The position numbers were made by a program, and so were the translations under genes. Source: Proteobacteria bacterium 005FR1 (GTDB lineage Bacteria > Pseudomonadota > Gammaproteobacteria > Pseudomonadales > Cellvibrionaceae). Taken from it: 64,000 bases of DNA. The DNA is taken from assembly GCA_026192395.1 (NCBI GenBank), contig WACF01000001.1, positions 2,602,309 through 2,666,308 on the forward strand. The letters run 5' to 3'. Shown here in pieces: positions 44,882 to 55,251 of the stretch. Numbering within the stretch: position 1 is the first letter of the stretch; every line of letters begins with the position of its first letter. Below the pieces are notes generated by a model. It saw only the letters and a list, made by a program, of their open reading frames with translations. It had not been told where the DNA came from and did no database searches.

Positions 44882-46057
44882 ATGAGGAAATTTCCTGTGC
44901 TGAAACGTTGCGCGCAATTGGCGCTGCTCGGCTGGCTGATTATCGCCTTGCCTGTCTTCGCCCAGCTCTCCGAGTCCGAAATGGCTGCGGAAGCGGACTA
45001 TCAATCGAAACTCAAACAGCTGCAGAAGAACATTCAGAGCCTGCAAAAAGAATTGGAAGCGGTAAAAGGAAACCGCGAAGAGCTTTTGCGCCAGCTCAAG
45101 AGTAATGAAACCGAAATCGGCGATCTTCTGAAAAAAATCGACGAGATCAAACAGGATCTACGAAGCGAGGAGCAGGCCTTGTTGGACCTGAATCGCGAAC
45201 GCGAGCACCTTCTGGGGGAACAGCACAACGAAAAAAAGCACATAGCCCAGCAGGTACGCGCCGCGTATCAGCTGGGTGGACAAAGCAATCTGAAACTGCT
45301 GCTTAATCAAAACGATCCCGAGGTTGTTTCCCGACTGCTGAAGTACCACGACTACTTCCTCGCTGCGCACACGACGAAGATTTCCACCTATCTTGAAAAC
45401 ATCCAAAGGCTCGACGCGATCGAGCCGCAAATTCTACGCAACACCCAATCGCTCGAGCGCAATCGCGCGCAACTACAAAGTCGTTACGAGCAGCTGAGTG
45501 GAAAGCAGCGCGCGCGGCAGACTACCCTTGCCCGACTGAATGAAACGATCAACAACAAGGATGAGGAACTGCAAAAACTTGCCCGCGACCGTGAGCACGT
45601 CGAAAAGCTCATGCAACAAATCGTCGAAACGGTCGGCAACCGCGGCTACGTCAACAGCGGTGCACCATTTGCGGATCTGCGGGGCAAACTCCCCTGGCCA
45701 ACAGCGGGCAAGATCACGCACCGCTTTGGCACCGATCGGGTGCCCGGAAAAATGAAGTGGGATGGCGTTGTCATTCGCGCGAGCGAAGGCAGCGCGGTCA
45801 AGGCAATTCATCACGGACGCGTGGTGTTCGCGGATTACCTGCGCGGTCATGGATTGCTGATTATAGTGGACCACGGCAACGGCTATATGAGCCTTTACGC
45901 ACACAACCAAAGCCTGAAAAAAAACGTGGGTAACTGGGTCGAGCCGGGAGAGGTCATCGCGAGTGTGGGCAATACTGGCGGGCAACAACAGGCTGGGCTA
46001 TATTTCGAGATCCGTCAGAACGGCCAGCCTACTAATCCCAGCGGCTGGTGCGGCTGA
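44882..46057 (+). CDS. envC: Murein hydrolase activator EnvC
   Basis: EnvC is the periplasmic partner that activates amidases at the division septum. The 391-residue protein has a signal peptide (LALLGWLIIALPVFA), long coiled coils (about 35-240, with LKQLQKNIQSLQKELEAV and LQSRYEQLSGKQRARQTTLARL), and a C-terminal LytM (M23) domain. The LytM metal ligands are degenerate (KWDGVVI and GLYFEI instead of HxxxD and HxH), as in EnvC, so it should bind and switch on amidases rather than cut peptidoglycan. It sits between gpmI and ctpA as in Pseudomonas. Confidence 0.92.
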   Translation: MRKFPVLKRCAQLALLGWLIIALPVFAQLSESEMAAEADYQSKLKQLQKNIQSLQKELEAVKGNREELLRQLKSNETEIGDLLKKIDEIKQDLRSEEQALLDLNREREHLLGEQHNEKKHIAQQVRAAYQLGGQSNLKLLLNQNDPEVVSRLLKYHDYFLAAHTTKISTYLENIQRLDAIEPQILRNTQSLERNRAQLQSRYEQLSGKQRARQTTLARLNETINNKDEELQKLARDREHVEKLMQQIVETVGNRGYVNSGAPFADLRGKLPWPTAGKITHRFGTDRVPGKMKWDGVVIRASEGSAVKAIHHGRVVFADYLRGHGLLIIVDHGNGYMSLYAHNQSLKKNVGNWVEPGEVIASVGNTGGQQQAGLYFEIRQNGQPTNPSGWCG

Positions 46058-46342
46058 GGGCGCACAGTGAAAGTGGAAAACAGCGCCGGACGGAAGGCGC
46101 GAATTCCTTCTTCAGCATGATCTGCACGCCAATCTGGCGCAAAGCTGCAAAATCGAATGAATTTTTTACAAATTCTTTCGGTCTTACACTGAAAAAGCAG
46201 CTGTATCTCGTCTAGACTTCCCCACCAAGAACACCCGGAGATCAACAACACTTCCTGGAAGACTTTGCCCCTGATTTGTTTTTGACGCCAATTGCGAACA
46301 ACTGAAGCCGGACTTTTTGCGGCTTCCGGAGATTAGCTTTTT

Positions 46343-47752
46343 ATGACCAAGTTTCGACCCCTCGTTTCTATCACCGCCTTGCTGGCTACCCTGCAGTTTT
46401 CAGGATTGGCCTTCGCCGAGTCAGATGTCAGCATCGAAGAGCCGGCCGTTTCTTCAGAGCAAGGCATGAGCCAGGATGATGGTCTGCTGCCGCTGGACGA
46501 TCTGCGCATGTTCACCAAGGTGTACAACCACATTCGTCAGGGCTATGTGAAAGACATCAGTGACCGCGAACTGCTCGAGTATGCTATCAAGGGCATGCTC
46601 GCGGAGCTGGATCCTCATTCGTCCTACCTGGACTCCGACCGCTTCGCCAAGCTGCAGGTAAACACCAGCGGTGAGTTCGGCGGCCTGGGTATTGAGGTGG
46701 GAATGGAAGATGGTTTCGTGAAGGTGGTTTCACCGATGGACGATACTCCAGCGTCCAGAGCCGGTGTCCAGGCGGGCGACCTGATCATCAAGCTGGCCGG
46801 CAAGCCGGTAAAGGGCATGGCTTTGAGCGATGCAGTTGAACTGATGCGCGGCCCGAAGGGCAGCGAGGTAGTCTTGACCATCATTCGTGACGGCGTAGAG
46901 CAGCCTTTCGATCTCACGCTGACCCGGGACACCATCAAGGTGGCCAGTGTCCGCTCACGCATGCTGGAACCAGGCTATGGCTACCTGCGCGTGGCTCAAT
47001 TCCAGGGCAACACGGGTGATCAGGTTGTCGAGCAGATCCGCAAGCTCAAGAAAGACGACCCGCGGCTGAAAGGCCTGATTCTGGACCTTCGCAACAATCC
47101 CGGTGGCGTGCTGCAGGCTTCCGTCGCGGTGGCTGATGCCTTCCTCGAAGAAGGACTGATCGTCTATACCGAAGGCCGCCTGCGCAATGGCGAACAGACC
47201 TATTCCGCAAAGCCGGGCGACGAGATCGAAGATCTGCCGCTAATCGTGCTGATTAACGAAGGCTCGGCTTCTGCATCGGAAATCGTTGCCGGTGCTCTTC
47301 AGGATCATCGCCGCGCGGTGATCGTTGGCACCGACAGCTTCGGCAAGGGTTCAGTGCAGACGGTGATCCCGATTGCCAAAGATCGCGCCATCAAGATGAC
47401 CACTGCGCTCTACTACACTCCGGGCGGCCGCTCCATCCAGGCTCAGGGAATCAAGCCCGATATCGTTGTGGAACGGGCCAAGGTCACGGCTATCAACCCG
47501 CAGCTGCGTACTACGGAAGCCGATCTGGACGGGCACCTGAGCAACGGCAACGGCGGCAAAGAAAACGGCTCTGCTGAACGCCAGGCCAATGCCGAGCCTG
47601 CACTGGTGGAAACCGACAATCAGCTGGCTGAAGCTCTCAACCTGCTGAAAGGCTTCACTGTGTTTGGTGAGCGCAGACTGCCCAAGCCTGCCGTGGCAAG
47701 CACCGCCCAGCGATTGGGACTGGCGGAAACCCACGCAGACGCGGCACAATAA
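46343..47752 (+). CDS. ctpA: Carboxy-terminal processing protease (peptidase S41)
   Basis: CtpA is a periplasmic serine protease with a PDZ domain that acts on envelope proteins. The 469-residue protein has a signal peptide (ITALLATLQFSGLAFA), the N-terminal helix region (YNHIRQGYVKDISD), a PDZ domain (about 100-180, LGIEVGMEDGFVKVVSPMDDTPASRAGVQAGD), and the S41 core with catalytic Ser in INEGSASASEIVAG and Lys in DSFGKGSVQ. A low-complexity acidic tail follows. A 285-bp gene-free gap with an AT-rich segment near 46150 separates it from envC. Confidence 0.95.
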   Translation: MTKFRPLVSITALLATLQFSGLAFAESDVSIEEPAVSSEQGMSQDDGLLPLDDLRMFTKVYNHIRQGYVKDISDRELLEYAIKGMLAELDPHSSYLDSDRFAKLQVNTSGEFGGLGIEVGMEDGFVKVVSPMDDTPASRAGVQAGDLIIKLAGKPVKGMALSDAVELMRGPKGSEVVLTIIRDGVEQPFDLTLTRDTIKVASVRSRMLEPGYGYLRVAQFQGNTGDQVVEQIRKLKKDDPRLKGLILDLRNNPGGVLQASVAVADAFLEEGLIVYTEGRLRNGEQTYSAKPGDEIEDLPLIVLINEGSASASEIVAGALQDHRRAVIVGTDSFGKGSVQTVIPIAKDRAIKMTTALYYTPGGRSIQAQGIKPDIVVERAKVTAINPQLRTTEADLDGHLSNGNGGKENGSAERQANAEPALVETDNQLAEALNLLKGFTVFGERRLPKPAVASTAQRLGLAETHADAAQ

Positions 47753-47832
47753 GGCAGTTTCGGCGCCAGGCAGGGCTCAGAGAAGACCGCCATCGGCGCC
47801 GGCTTGCCGGCAAGCGCCCCACCTCACCCGAG

Positions 47833-47864
47833 AGGGCTGGCACTCGTGCCGGCCCTTTCTTTTT
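47833..47864 (+). terminator. Rho-independent terminator after ctpA
   Basis: AGGGCTGGCAC pairs with GTGCCGGCCCT (one G-U pair) and is followed by TTCTTTTT. It lies 25 bp before the yibQ start, so yibQ may rely on read-through or its own promoter. Confidence 0.82.
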
Positions 47865-47888
47865 GTGGAGAGCGGTTGGGGAGATTGA

Positions 47889-48842
47889 ATGGGATCTGGG
47901 GCGCGCCTTCGGGCATTGCTGAGTCTCGCCGCGATTTTTTGGGCGGCCGCTCAGCCGCAGGCAGCACCCTTGGCCCCTTCGCCTCTCGACCTTATGTGCG
48001 CCGACGCGGCGCGACAGGCACTTGCTCCCCCTTCCCGGGCAGGCGCTCACTCCACACCCTCCCCCGAAGTCCAGATCGCCGTCATCATCGATGACCTCGG
48101 CTACAGCCTGGCTCGTGGAAAGTCCGCCATCGGCTTGCCCGGTGCGGTCACCCTCGCGGTTTTACCTCACAGCCCGCATGGGCACGCGCTGGCCGAATCT
48201 GCCCATCGGCAAGGCAAAGAGGTGATGCTGCATACACCCATGAGCAATGTCGGCGGGCGGCCGCTGGACGAAGGCGGACTGACGAACGCGATGGACCGGA
48301 GCACTTTCATTGCCGTGCTCAGAAGCAATCTTGCAGCGGTGCCCCACGTGCGCGGTGTCAATAATCACATGGGCAGCCTGCTCACTCAAAACCGCCGTGC
48401 CATGCAGTGGCTGATGGGAGAGCTGCAGGGCCGTTCGCTGTACTTTGTGGACAGTCGCACAAGCGCACGGAGCGTGGCCGCGAATGTGGCGCGGGAGCAG
48501 CAAATTCCGACCGCGAGCCGCGATATATTTCTGGATAACGACCGCGACTGCGTGAAAATCGGACGACAGTTTGCGGCTCTGCTTCGGCAGGCGCGGCGCA
48601 CCGGCAGCGGTGTCGCCATCGGGCATCCATATCCGGAAACGCTGCGATTCCTCGCCGCTGCCCTTCCTCGCCTCGAATCCATGCAGATCCGACTGGTCTC
48701 CATGTCCGCCCTGCTTCCCGCCACCGAACAAACGCCGGAGGTCCCTGTGGATGAAAAAGACTATTTCGGGGGTTTGCAGCCCGGCCGCGCCATCGCGAAT
48801 CGTAGCGCCTCAACCGGGCACTTGCCGTCAGCCGGTCGCTAG
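47889..48842 (+). CDS. yibQ: Divergent polysaccharide deacetylase family protein (YibQ)
   Basis: The 317-residue protein has a signal peptide (ALLSLAAIFWAAAQPQAA) and a NodB-like deacetylase fold in diverged form: IAVIIDDLGYSLARGKSAIGLPGAVTLAVLPHSPHG, then MLHTPMSNVGG, VRGVNNHMGSLLTQ and YFVDSRTSA. This family is named for its divergence from classical deacetylases; its substrate is unknown. It completes the gpmI-envC-ctpA-yibQ run that is conserved next to the his genes in Pseudomonas. Confidence 0.92.
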   Translation: MGSGARLRALLSLAAIFWAAAQPQAAPLAPSPLDLMCADAARQALAPPSRAGAHSTPSPEVQIAVIIDDLGYSLARGKSAIGLPGAVTLAVLPHSPHGHALAESAHRQGKEVMLHTPMSNVGGRPLDEGGLTNAMDRSTFIAVLRSNLAAVPHVRGVNNHMGSLLTQNRRAMQWLMGELQGRSLYFVDSRTSARSVAANVAREQQIPTASRDIFLDNDRDCVKIGRQFAALLRQARRTGSGVAIGHPYPETLRFLAAALPRLESMQIRLVSMSALLPATEQTPEVPVDEKDYFGGLQPGRAIANRSASTGHLPSAGR

Positions 48843-49159
48843 CGAAATGCCTCAAACGGGCATGAAAATCGGAAATAACTATCAGAAAACGATATATACC
48901 ATGCCAGGGAAAACCGTTATTATGCCGGGTTAGTAACCAAGTGAATTGGTTCAGGGGTTATTATTAGCCTACGTTATAAGCGGTAGTCGGCTGATGTCCG
49001 GAGTATCTAAAACGCTGTGTTTGAGGTGCTCGGCGGGTTGCTCTCGATAACGAGAGTCCAAAGAAGGAGTTTTCTGGACTGGAGACAGACGGCAGGTTGT
49101 TGTCCCTTTTCGATTTGCTTGCGAGGGCTGGCAGTCGAACAACGAACAGGATTGATACT
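48843..49159. other. Intergenic stretch between yibQ and a small gene
   Basis: 317 bp without a gene. An AT-rich run (CGATATATACC near 48889, TTATTATTAGCC near 48958) could hold a promoter for the next gene. No tRNA cloverleaf or terminator is visible. Confidence 0.4.
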
Positions 49160-49390
49160 ATGAAATCGAATCGTACTGGCGAACAAGGAAACGTACCCGC
49201 CCGAACCGATCGTTATTTCACCAGCAATGACTACTGGTACTACACCACTCGCGAAGGCGTCGATATCGGCCCCTTCGACTCTCTGGAAGATGCCATGCGT
49301 GGCGCGAACGAATTTGTCGATTTCATTGGCGGCGCCGAACCTTCGTTCTCACGCACTCTGGAGCGCTACGGCCGACGCAGCGTCGCCTAG
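49160..49390 (+). CDS. Small DUF6316-like protein
   Basis: The 76-residue soluble protein reads PARTDRYFTSNDYWYYTTREGVDIGPFDSLEDAMRGANEFVDFI, a compact aromatic-rich domain of the kind annotated as DUF6316 in gammaproteobacteria. The ATG at 49160 follows a short AGGATTG and is preferred over an in-frame ATG at 49097. Function unknown. It is convergent with hisF, 97 bp away. Confidence 0.72.
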   Translation: MKSNRTGEQGNVPARTDRYFTSNDYWYYTTREGVDIGPFDSLEDAMRGANEFVDFIGGAEPSFSRTLERYGRRSVA

Positions 49391-49486
49391 GCTCCCTCAA
49401 CGATGCTCCGCTTTCTCGCGGAGCATCGCAGATTTCTCGCCTGATTCCCGCCGCGGTCCCTCACCGGCTGAACAGCTGCTTGCCCG

Positions 49487-50260
49487 CTAAATCCGCACCT
49501 CTATATCCCGCTCGCGCAGGTAGCGCTTGGCCTCGGGCAGGCTCGCCTCGCGGAAATGGAAGATGCTGGCGGCCAGTACCGCGCTTGCCCTGCCTTCCAC
49601 GATGCCATCAACCAGATGTTGCAGATTGCCGACCCCGCCCGAGGCGATGACAGGTATTTCCACCGCTTCACTGACTGCACGCGTGAGTTCCAGGTCAAAC
49701 CCATCCTTGGTGCCATCCCGATCCATACTGGTCAGGAGTATCTCGCCAGCACCGTTACCCGCCATCCGCTTCGCCCAATCAACGACATCGATGCCGGTAG
49801 GTTTGCGTCCGCCGTGGGTAAAGATCTCCCAGCTCGGTGCTTCGCCGGGCTCACTTACGCGTTTTGCATCGATGGCAACGACGATGCACTGAGCCCCGAA
49901 TCGTTCTGAGGCGGCCCGAACAAAGTCGGGGTCATTGACCGCAGCCGAGTTGATACTGACCTTATCGGCACCCGCGTTGAGCATGCGGCGGATGTCCTCC
50001 AGCGTGCGGATGCCACCGCCGACCGTCAAAGGTATGAATACTTCCCGGGCCATGCGCTCCACGGTGTGGACCATGGTGTCCCGCTCCTCGTGGCTGGCAG
50101 TGATGTCGAGGAAAACCACCTCATCCGCGCCTTCTTCGTTGTAGCGTTTCGCCACTTCCACCGGGTCACCGGCATCGCGAATGTCCAGAAACTTGACGCC
50201 CTTGACCACCCTTCCCTGATCCACGTCGAGGCAGGGGATTATGCGTTTGGCGAGTGTCAC
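49487..50260 (-). CDS. hisF: Imidazole glycerol phosphate synthase, cyclase subunit
   Basis: HisF with HisH converts PRFAR to imidazole glycerol phosphate and AICAR. The 257-residue TIM barrel starts from a GTG ([21 protein letters not shown]) and keeps the two catalytic aspartates in IPCLDVD and [13 protein letters not shown], plus phosphate-binding loops TVGGGIRT and ASGGVG. AGAGGTAA lies about 8 bases upstream. It is last in the hisB-hisH-hisA-hisF unit. Confidence 0.96.
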   Translation of the reverse strand: MTLAKRIIPCLDVDQGRVVKGVKFLDIRDAGDPVEVAKRYNEEGADEVVFLDITASHEERDTMVHTVERMAREVFIPLTVGGGIRTLEDIRRMLNAGADKVSINSAAVNDPDFVRAASERFGAQCIVVAIDAKRVSEPGEAPSWEIFTHGGRKPTGIDVVDWAKRMAGNGAGEILLTSMDRDGTKDGFDLELTRAVSEAVEIPVIASGGVGNLQHLVDGIVEGRASAVLAASIFHFREASLPEAKRYLRERDIEVRI

Positions 50261-50306
50261 CGGTACTTACCTCTGAGAATTGGCTATCTTGAGTGAATCG
50301 GGAGGT

Positions 50307-51038
50307 CTATTGCTGATCACACCAGGCCTGGGCCTCGGCGATATCCAGCGTGCCCTCGTAAATGGCGCGACCGGTAATTGCGCCCAGGATGCCGTGGTGC
50401 GCCTGGGCCTGTAAGGCTTTGATATCCTCAAGCCTGGAAACACCACCGGATGCGATCACTGGGATCGGTGAGGCCTGCGCCATCTCCACAGTTGCTTCCA
50501 CGTTCACACCCCCCATCATTCCATCGCGGGCGATATCGGTATAAACGATTGCTTCCACGCCATCCCCGGCAAAGCGTCGCGCCAGGTCGGTCGCTTTGAC
50601 GCTGGATACTTCCGCCCAGCCGTCGGTGGCGACCATGCCGTCTTTGGCGTCCAGCCCCACGATGATGTGGCCGGGAAAGCGCTTGCAGACATCCACCACG
50701 AATTGCGGCTCGTTCACCGCCTTGGTGCCAATGATCACGTAGGTTACGCCAGCCTGAAGGTAGTGCTCGATGGTGTCGATGTTTCGGATCCCGCCGCCGA
50801 TCTGAATGGGCAGATCCGGAAAGCGCCGCGCGATTGCCGTCACCACCTCGCCATTGACCGGCTTGCCCTCGAAGGCGCCATCCAGGTCAACCAGATGGAG
50901 GCGCCGTGCGCCCTGGTCCACCCACTGCTGTGCCATGGCAACCGGATCATCGGAAAAAACGGTGGACTGATCCATCAGGCCCTGGCGCAATCGCACACAT
51001 TGGCCGGCTTTCAAATCGATGGCGGGGATGATTAGCAT
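50307..51038 (-). CDS. hisA: Phosphoribosylformimino-5-aminoimidazole carboxamide ribotide isomerase
   Basis: HisA isomerises ProFAR to PRFAR. The 243-residue TIM barrel reads [20 protein letters not shown] (catalytic Asp in AIDLK), [22 protein letters not shown], and [14 protein letters not shown] with the second catalytic Asp, then [10 protein letters not shown]. The ATG at 51038 is chosen since it is the family start; an upstream ATG at 51125 adds 29 residues without similarity. Lies 46 bp before hisF. Confidence 0.96.
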   Translation of the reverse strand: MLIIPAIDLKAGQCVRLRQGLMDQSTVFSDDPVAMAQQWVDQGARRLHLVDLDGAFEGKPVNGEVVTAIARRFPDLPIQIGGGIRNIDTIEHYLQAGVTYVIIGTKAVNEPQFVVDVCKRFPGHIIVGLDAKDGMVATDGWAEVSSVKATDLARRFAGDGVEAIVYTDIARDGMMGGVNVEATVEMAQASPIPVIASGGVSRLEDIKALQAQAHHGILGAITGRAIYEGTLDIAEAQAWCDQQ

Positions 51039-51106
51039 CGCGGTTCCTGGTTCAAGGGCCTGATTAGGGGAGCTGTTGGAGAAATTGCTTGCCGGGGACG
51101 GCCGCC

Positions 51107-51760
51107 TCAGGGGCGACCATCCCAAGCAACGAAGTTTTTCAGTAGCTGCAAACCGTCCGTGTGGCTTTTCTCTGGATGAAATTGCACTGCGAAAAGATTA
51201 TCGCGCTGCAAGGCCGCACTGAAGTTCACGCCGTAATGACAGCGACCGGCGACTTGGCCGGACTCCTCGGCTTGCACGTAGTAGCTGTGCACAAAGTAAA
51301 AATGGCTGTTCTGGGCGATGCCGTGCCACAGCGGATGGTCGATGGTTTGCTCCACCTGATTCCAGCCCATGTGCGGCACCTTGAGTCGGCTGCCATCGTC
51401 GTCGACTACTTTTGATGGAAAACGCCTCACCTGGCCGGGCAAGATATTCAGGCAATCAACGCCATTGTTTTCTTCAGAGAAGCTCATCAACGCCTGCATT
51501 CCCACGCAAATTCCCAGCACCGGCTTACCCTCGTTGAGCGCTTCCTTGACCTTGCGATCCACCCCCAGACGCAGGATTTCCGCCATGCAGTCGCGAATCG
51601 CGCCGACACCGGGAAAGATCACGTGGTCAGCAGCATGAATGCGCTCGGCATCAGCAGTGACATCCACCTCGACCTGTGGAGCGACGTGATTGATGGCACT
51701 GGCGACGGAATGGAGATTTCCCATCCCGTAATCGATGATGGCCAGACGTTTTGCAGACAT
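51107..51760 (-). CDS. hisH: Imidazole glycerol phosphate synthase, glutamine amidotransferase subunit
   Basis: HisH releases ammonia from glutamine for HisF. The 217-residue class I amidotransferase has [26 protein letters not shown], the nucleophile cysteine in [12 protein letters not shown] and the His-Glu pair in [13 protein letters not shown]. All catalytic residues are intact. It begins 23 bp after hisB and ends 68 bp before hisA. Confidence 0.96.
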   Translation of the reverse strand: MSAKRLAIIDYGMGNLHSVASAINHVAPQVEVDVTADAERIHAADHVIFPGVGAIRDCMAEILRLGVDRKVKEALNEGKPVLGICVGMQALMSFSEENNGVDCLNILPGQVRRFPSKVVDDDGSRLKVPHMGWNQVEQTIDHPLWHGIAQNSHFYFVHSYYVQAEESGQVAGRCHYGVNFSAALQRDNLFAVQFHPEKSHTDGLQLLKNFVAWDGRP

Positions 51761-51783
51761 TGGCGTTACCGCAGAGAGATGAT

Positions 51784-52377
51784 TTACAGGCTGCCTTTGG
51801 TGGAAGGCACGATCGAGCCGAGGCGCGGATCGAGGGTCAGGGCCATGCGCAGCGCGCGACCAAAAGCCTTGAAAACCGTCTCGATCTGGTGGTGGGCATT
51901 GGCCCCCTTCAGGCAGTCGATATGGAGGGTAAGCTGAGCGTGATTGACGAAGCCCTGGAAGAACTCCCGGAACAGCTCGGTATCGAACTGGCCAATGCGC
52001 TTCTGAGTGAATTCCACGTTCATGAACAGGCCGGGCCGGCCGGAGAAGTCCACCACGACCCGCGACAAGGCTTCGTCGAGCGGGACATAAGCATGTCCGT
52101 AGCGATTCATGCCCTTTTTGTCGCCCACCGCCTTGGCAACTGCCTGACCCAGAGTGATGCCGATGTCTTCGACCGTGTGATGATCGTCGATCTGAGTATC
52201 CCCATCGCAGCTCACGTCGAGGTCGATCATTCCGTGACGGGCGATCTGGTCCATCATGTGGTCGAGAAAAGGCACGCCGGTGTCGAATTTCGCGCGACCG
52301 GTACCGTCCAGATTGAGCTGGATGGCAATCTTCGTTTCCAGGGTATCGCGTTTGACCGCGGCTGACCTCTCGGCCAT
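51784..52377 (-). CDS. hisB: Imidazoleglycerol-phosphate dehydratase
   Basis: HisB dehydrates imidazole glycerol phosphate, the step after HisFH. The 197-residue mono-functional enzyme (without the histidinol-phosphatase domain of enterobacteria) shows the metal-binding histidines in [34 protein letters not shown] and [16 protein letters not shown]. First gene of the hisBHAF unit; the 240-bp gap to ubiI should hold its promoter. Confidence 0.96.
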   Translation of the reverse strand: MAERSAAVKRDTLETKIAIQLNLDGTGRAKFDTGVPFLDHMMDQIARHGMIDLDVSCDGDTQIDDHHTVEDIGITLGQAVAKAVGDKKGMNRYGHAYVPLDEALSRVVVDFSGRPGLFMNVEFTQKRIGQFDTELFREFFQGFVNHAQLTLHIDCLKGANAHHQIETVFKAFGRALRMALTLDPRLGSIVPSTKGSL

Positions 52378-52617
52378 TGGTGACTTCCTCGTGGGTGGGA
52401 TGAGCTTAGGAAAGGCGCGAATTATAAAGGCTCGCCCGCAGGCGAGGCCAGTTTTTCAACGATTTACCGGGAAATCGCCGCCGATGTGCAGTTTTGTTGC
52501 TCAATGACCTGAGCACAGGCGCGAAGCAAGGCGCGTTCGCAACGATGTTTGCCTAGGCAACCTTATCATTCGTGATTATAGGAGCAAACTCTGTGAATGC
52601 GGTTCAGCGAGTGGCAA

Positions 52618-53844
52618 CTACCTCAATCCCATCGCCTGCCTGGCCAACAAGTTCTTGACCATAGGTAGTCCGTCCATCTGCCGCATTCCCATATTGCGAA
52701 TCACCTGCAGCTCCGGGCTCCGGCTACCGAACAGGCGCTTGAAGCCTTCCATCACCGCCATCATGCCAAGATTAGTCCCCTTGCGACTACGGGCGTAGCG
52801 CTGCAGCACGGAATAGTCCGACAAGGGGATTCGGCGGCGCATTGCCCGAGCTAGTTCAGCCGCGAGCGCCTGAGCATCGGCCAGGCCGAGATTTACGCCC
52901 TGACCGGCCAAGGGATGGATGGTGTGAGCGGCATCGCCTACCAGCGCAAAGCCGGGTTGTACGTAGTCCAGCGCATGGCGCTGGCGCAAGGGAAAGCTGT
53001 AGCGGCTCGCGACCCGGGTAATGTCCCCAAGCTTGTGCTCAAAAGTGGCGCCCAGGCGGCGCGCGAAGCTCTCATCATCCAGCGCCATCAGCTCCGGTGA
53101 CAGCTCCCGGTCGACTGACCAGACGATCGAGCTGAAATGAAGATCGCCGTCCTCCGTCGCCAGCGGCAGAAAGGCCAGCGGCCCGGTATGTGTGAAGCGC
53201 TGCCAAGCGGTAAAGCCGTGGGGTCGCTCGCTGCGAACCGTGGTGACGATGGCATCCTGACCGTAATCCCACTCGCGGGTTTTCATGGCAAGTAGCTCGC
53301 GAACTTTTGAATTTCCGCCGTCCGCCGCCAGCACCAATGTGGTCTCGATGTTTTCGTCATCATCCAGGACCAGGGTCGTTCGCCGGTTGCCGCTTTGGGC
53401 GAAGCCGTTGTAGACCTGCTCGATCCTGCGACCGCGCAGAATCTCCACGTTGGGGTAGATTGTCAGGTGTTCCAGCAATGCGCTCAGAACCACGGAATTC
53501 TCGACGATGTGGCCGAGGTTTTCTTCCCGCAGATCCCTGCTGTTGAATTCGATGCTGGCAGTGCCCTCGCCGTCCCAGACAAACATGTGCGTGTAGGGAC
53601 AAAGCCGCTGCCGCGTGATGGCGGACCAGACACCCAGATTCTCCAGAAAACGCTGGGATTGTCGGGTGAGCGCGACCACGCGCGGATCGAAGTCCTCGCC
53701 GCTGAAGCGCTGCGGTGCCTGCTCGGGTTCTACGATACCGATCCGCAACCCGGCACAGGAGGGATCTCCGGCGACGGCGCAGGCGAGGCTGGCGCCCACC
53801 AGACTCGCTCCCACGATCAGAATGTCATACTGCTTGTCAGTCAC
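52618..53844 (-). CDS. ubiI: FAD-dependent ubiquinone-biosynthesis hydroxylase (UbiI/VisC type)
   Basis: The enzyme is an FAD monooxygenase of ubiquinone ring hydroxylation (C5 in E. coli UbiI). From the GTG at 53844 (GGAG 5 bases upstream) the protein is 408 residues. It has the dinucleotide fold DILIVGASLVGASLACAVAG, the middle motif VLAADGGNSKVRELL and the late FAD motif LVGDAAHTIHPLAGQGVNLGLADA. Placement downstream of ubiH on the same strand follows the Pseudomonas pepP-ubiH-ubiI order. Its exact ring position is inferred from order only. Confidence 0.88.
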   Translation of the reverse strand: MTDKQYDILIVGASLVGASLACAVAGDPSCAGLRIGIVEPEQAPQRFSGEDFDPRVVALTRQSQRFLENLGVWSAITRQRLCPYTHMFVWDGEGTASIEFNSRDLREENLGHIVENSVVLSALLEHLTIYPNVEILRGRRIEQVYNGFAQSGNRRTTLVLDDDENIETTLVLAADGGNSKVRELLAMKTREWDYGQDAIVTTVRSERPHGFTAWQRFTHTGPLAFLPLATEDGDLHFSSIVWSVDRELSPELMALDDESFARRLGATFEHKLGDITRVASRYSFPLRQRHALDYVQPGFALVGDAAHTIHPLAGQGVNLGLADAQALAAELARAMRRRIPLSDYSVLQRYARSRKGTNLGMMAVMEGFKRLFGSRSPELQVIRNMGMRQMDGLPMVKNLLARQAMGLR

Positions 53845-53998
53845 GCACGCTCCGGCTGTTGTTGGCTCAAGCGGGGATCCTCTGATTTCCTCTGACAAAA
53901 CTCTGCGGGTGTCGTGAATACCCAATCATCGCTCATCATCACAGATGGCCGCCGCTGGCCCCACTCGGGGCTTCAGCCACAAGATATATCGGAGGCAT

Positions 53999-55246
53999 TC
54001 AGAGGCCCCCTAATCCCATGGTTTGTTTGGCTAGCAATTGCTTGGCCACCGGCAGAGTATCCAGGGCGAACAGACCCAGGTTACGCAACACCGATTTGGC
54101 CAGCTCGCCGCTGGAAAACCAGCGTACAAAACTGTCGCTCAGTCGGATGGTGGCCCACTGATCCTGTGTCTGTGCCTGCAGGTAGCTGTCCAGAATTCGC
54201 GTATCGGTCAGCGCCAGCCCCTGCGAGTCGGCAGCGGCGAGCGCATCGCTCAGCGCCTGACAGTCACGCAAGGCGAGATTGAATCCCTGCCCAGCCACCG
54301 GGTGAAGAAAATGCGCTGCGTTCCCCATCAAAACCAGCGATCGACGGATCTGTTCCCTGGCCACCACCAGCTGCAAGGGATAGAGATGTCGGGTGCTGAT
54401 CTCGGTGAAAACGCCCTGCCGATAGCCAAATTCGCTCTGCAGCTTCTGGAGGAACTCGCGGTCGCTGGCGTGCTGCAGTTTCTGAACCCGGTGTGATGGC
54501 CGGGTCCAAACCAGCGCCATGGTCGCGCTCTGGTCGGACTCCCCCAGAGGCAGCAAAGCCATGGGGCCGTCGGCGGTGAAACGTTCGTAGGCAATCCCCT
54601 GATGAGGGCGGTCGCATTTCACGTTGGCGATGAAGGCGGATTGGTGATAGTTGCACCGCTCCACCGAAATTCCCAACTGCTGTCTCAGCCGCGACTCGGC
54701 GCCGTCGGCGAGCACCAGCAGCTGGCAGTCGAGGAAGAAGCGCTCTTCGCCCTCCTCCATGGCCAGCCGATAGCCACCCTCCCTCGCTTCTGCCCTTCGG
54801 ACCGAGGCCGGTGCATGGCAGCGAATGGCGCTTTGGTTCAGAAGCTCGGTGGCCAGCACTTTGCCGAACCAGGCGTTTTCAACCACGTAGCCGACCGCCT
54901 CGAGACCGTACTCCTGCGCATCGATCGTGCTCCCGCCAAAGTGGCCCTTGTCTGAGACGTGAACGCGTCGAATACAGGTGAGATGCCCTGCGAGGTTTTG
55001 CCATAAGCCGCAGCGTTCGAGGATCTGTCGGGATCCCGCCGAGAGCGCCGTTGAGCGGGCATCGAAACTGGACTGGAATGGGCGCTCGCTTTCGTCGGCA
55101 AAACCGAAGGACTCGATCAATACGATTCGCCGCTCGGGATTTTGCCGGGCCAGCAGCAAGGCCAGGCTGATACCGACCATCCCGCCACCGACGATGGCGA
55201 TGTCGGTAGTCTCAACGGGGGTATCCTGCGGTTTGCTTGCGTTCAT
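53999..55246 (-). CDS. ubiH: FAD-dependent 2-octaprenyl-6-methoxyphenyl hydroxylase (UbiH type)
   Basis: The 415-residue FAD monooxygenase carries DIAIVGGGMVGISLALLLA (Rossmann GxGxxG), LLVLADGAESRLRQQLG and MGNAAHFLHPVAGQGFNLALRDC. Note Asn in place of the usual Asp in the GDA motif, reading GNAAH; UbiH of relatives commonly has this form. It lies 5 bp downstream of pepP, the recognised pepP-ubiH arrangement. The ATG at 55246 was chosen over an upstream frame inside pepP. Confidence 0.9.
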   Translation of the reverse strand: MNASKPQDTPVETTDIAIVGGGMVGISLALLLARQNPERRIVLIESFGFADESERPFQSSFDARSTALSAGSRQILERCGLWQNLAGHLTCIRRVHVSDKGHFGGSTIDAQEYGLEAVGYVVENAWFGKVLATELLNQSAIRCHAPASVRRAEAREGGYRLAMEEGEERFFLDCQLLVLADGAESRLRQQLGISVERCNYHQSAFIANVKCDRPHQGIAYERFTADGPMALLPLGESDQSATMALVWTRPSHRVQKLQHASDREFLQKLQSEFGYRQGVFTEISTRHLYPLQLVVAREQIRRSLVLMGNAAHFLHPVAGQGFNLALRDCQALSDALAAADSQGLALTDTRILDSYLQAQTQDQWATIRLSDSFVRWFSSGELAKSVLRNLGLFALDTLPVAKQLLAKQTMGLGGL

Positions 55247-55251
55247 TGGCT

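Noticed and set aside
52594-52659. Short GTG-started frame with AGGAGC upstream near the 3' end of ubiI
   Set aside because: Only 21 codons and overlaps the ubiI stop on the other strand.
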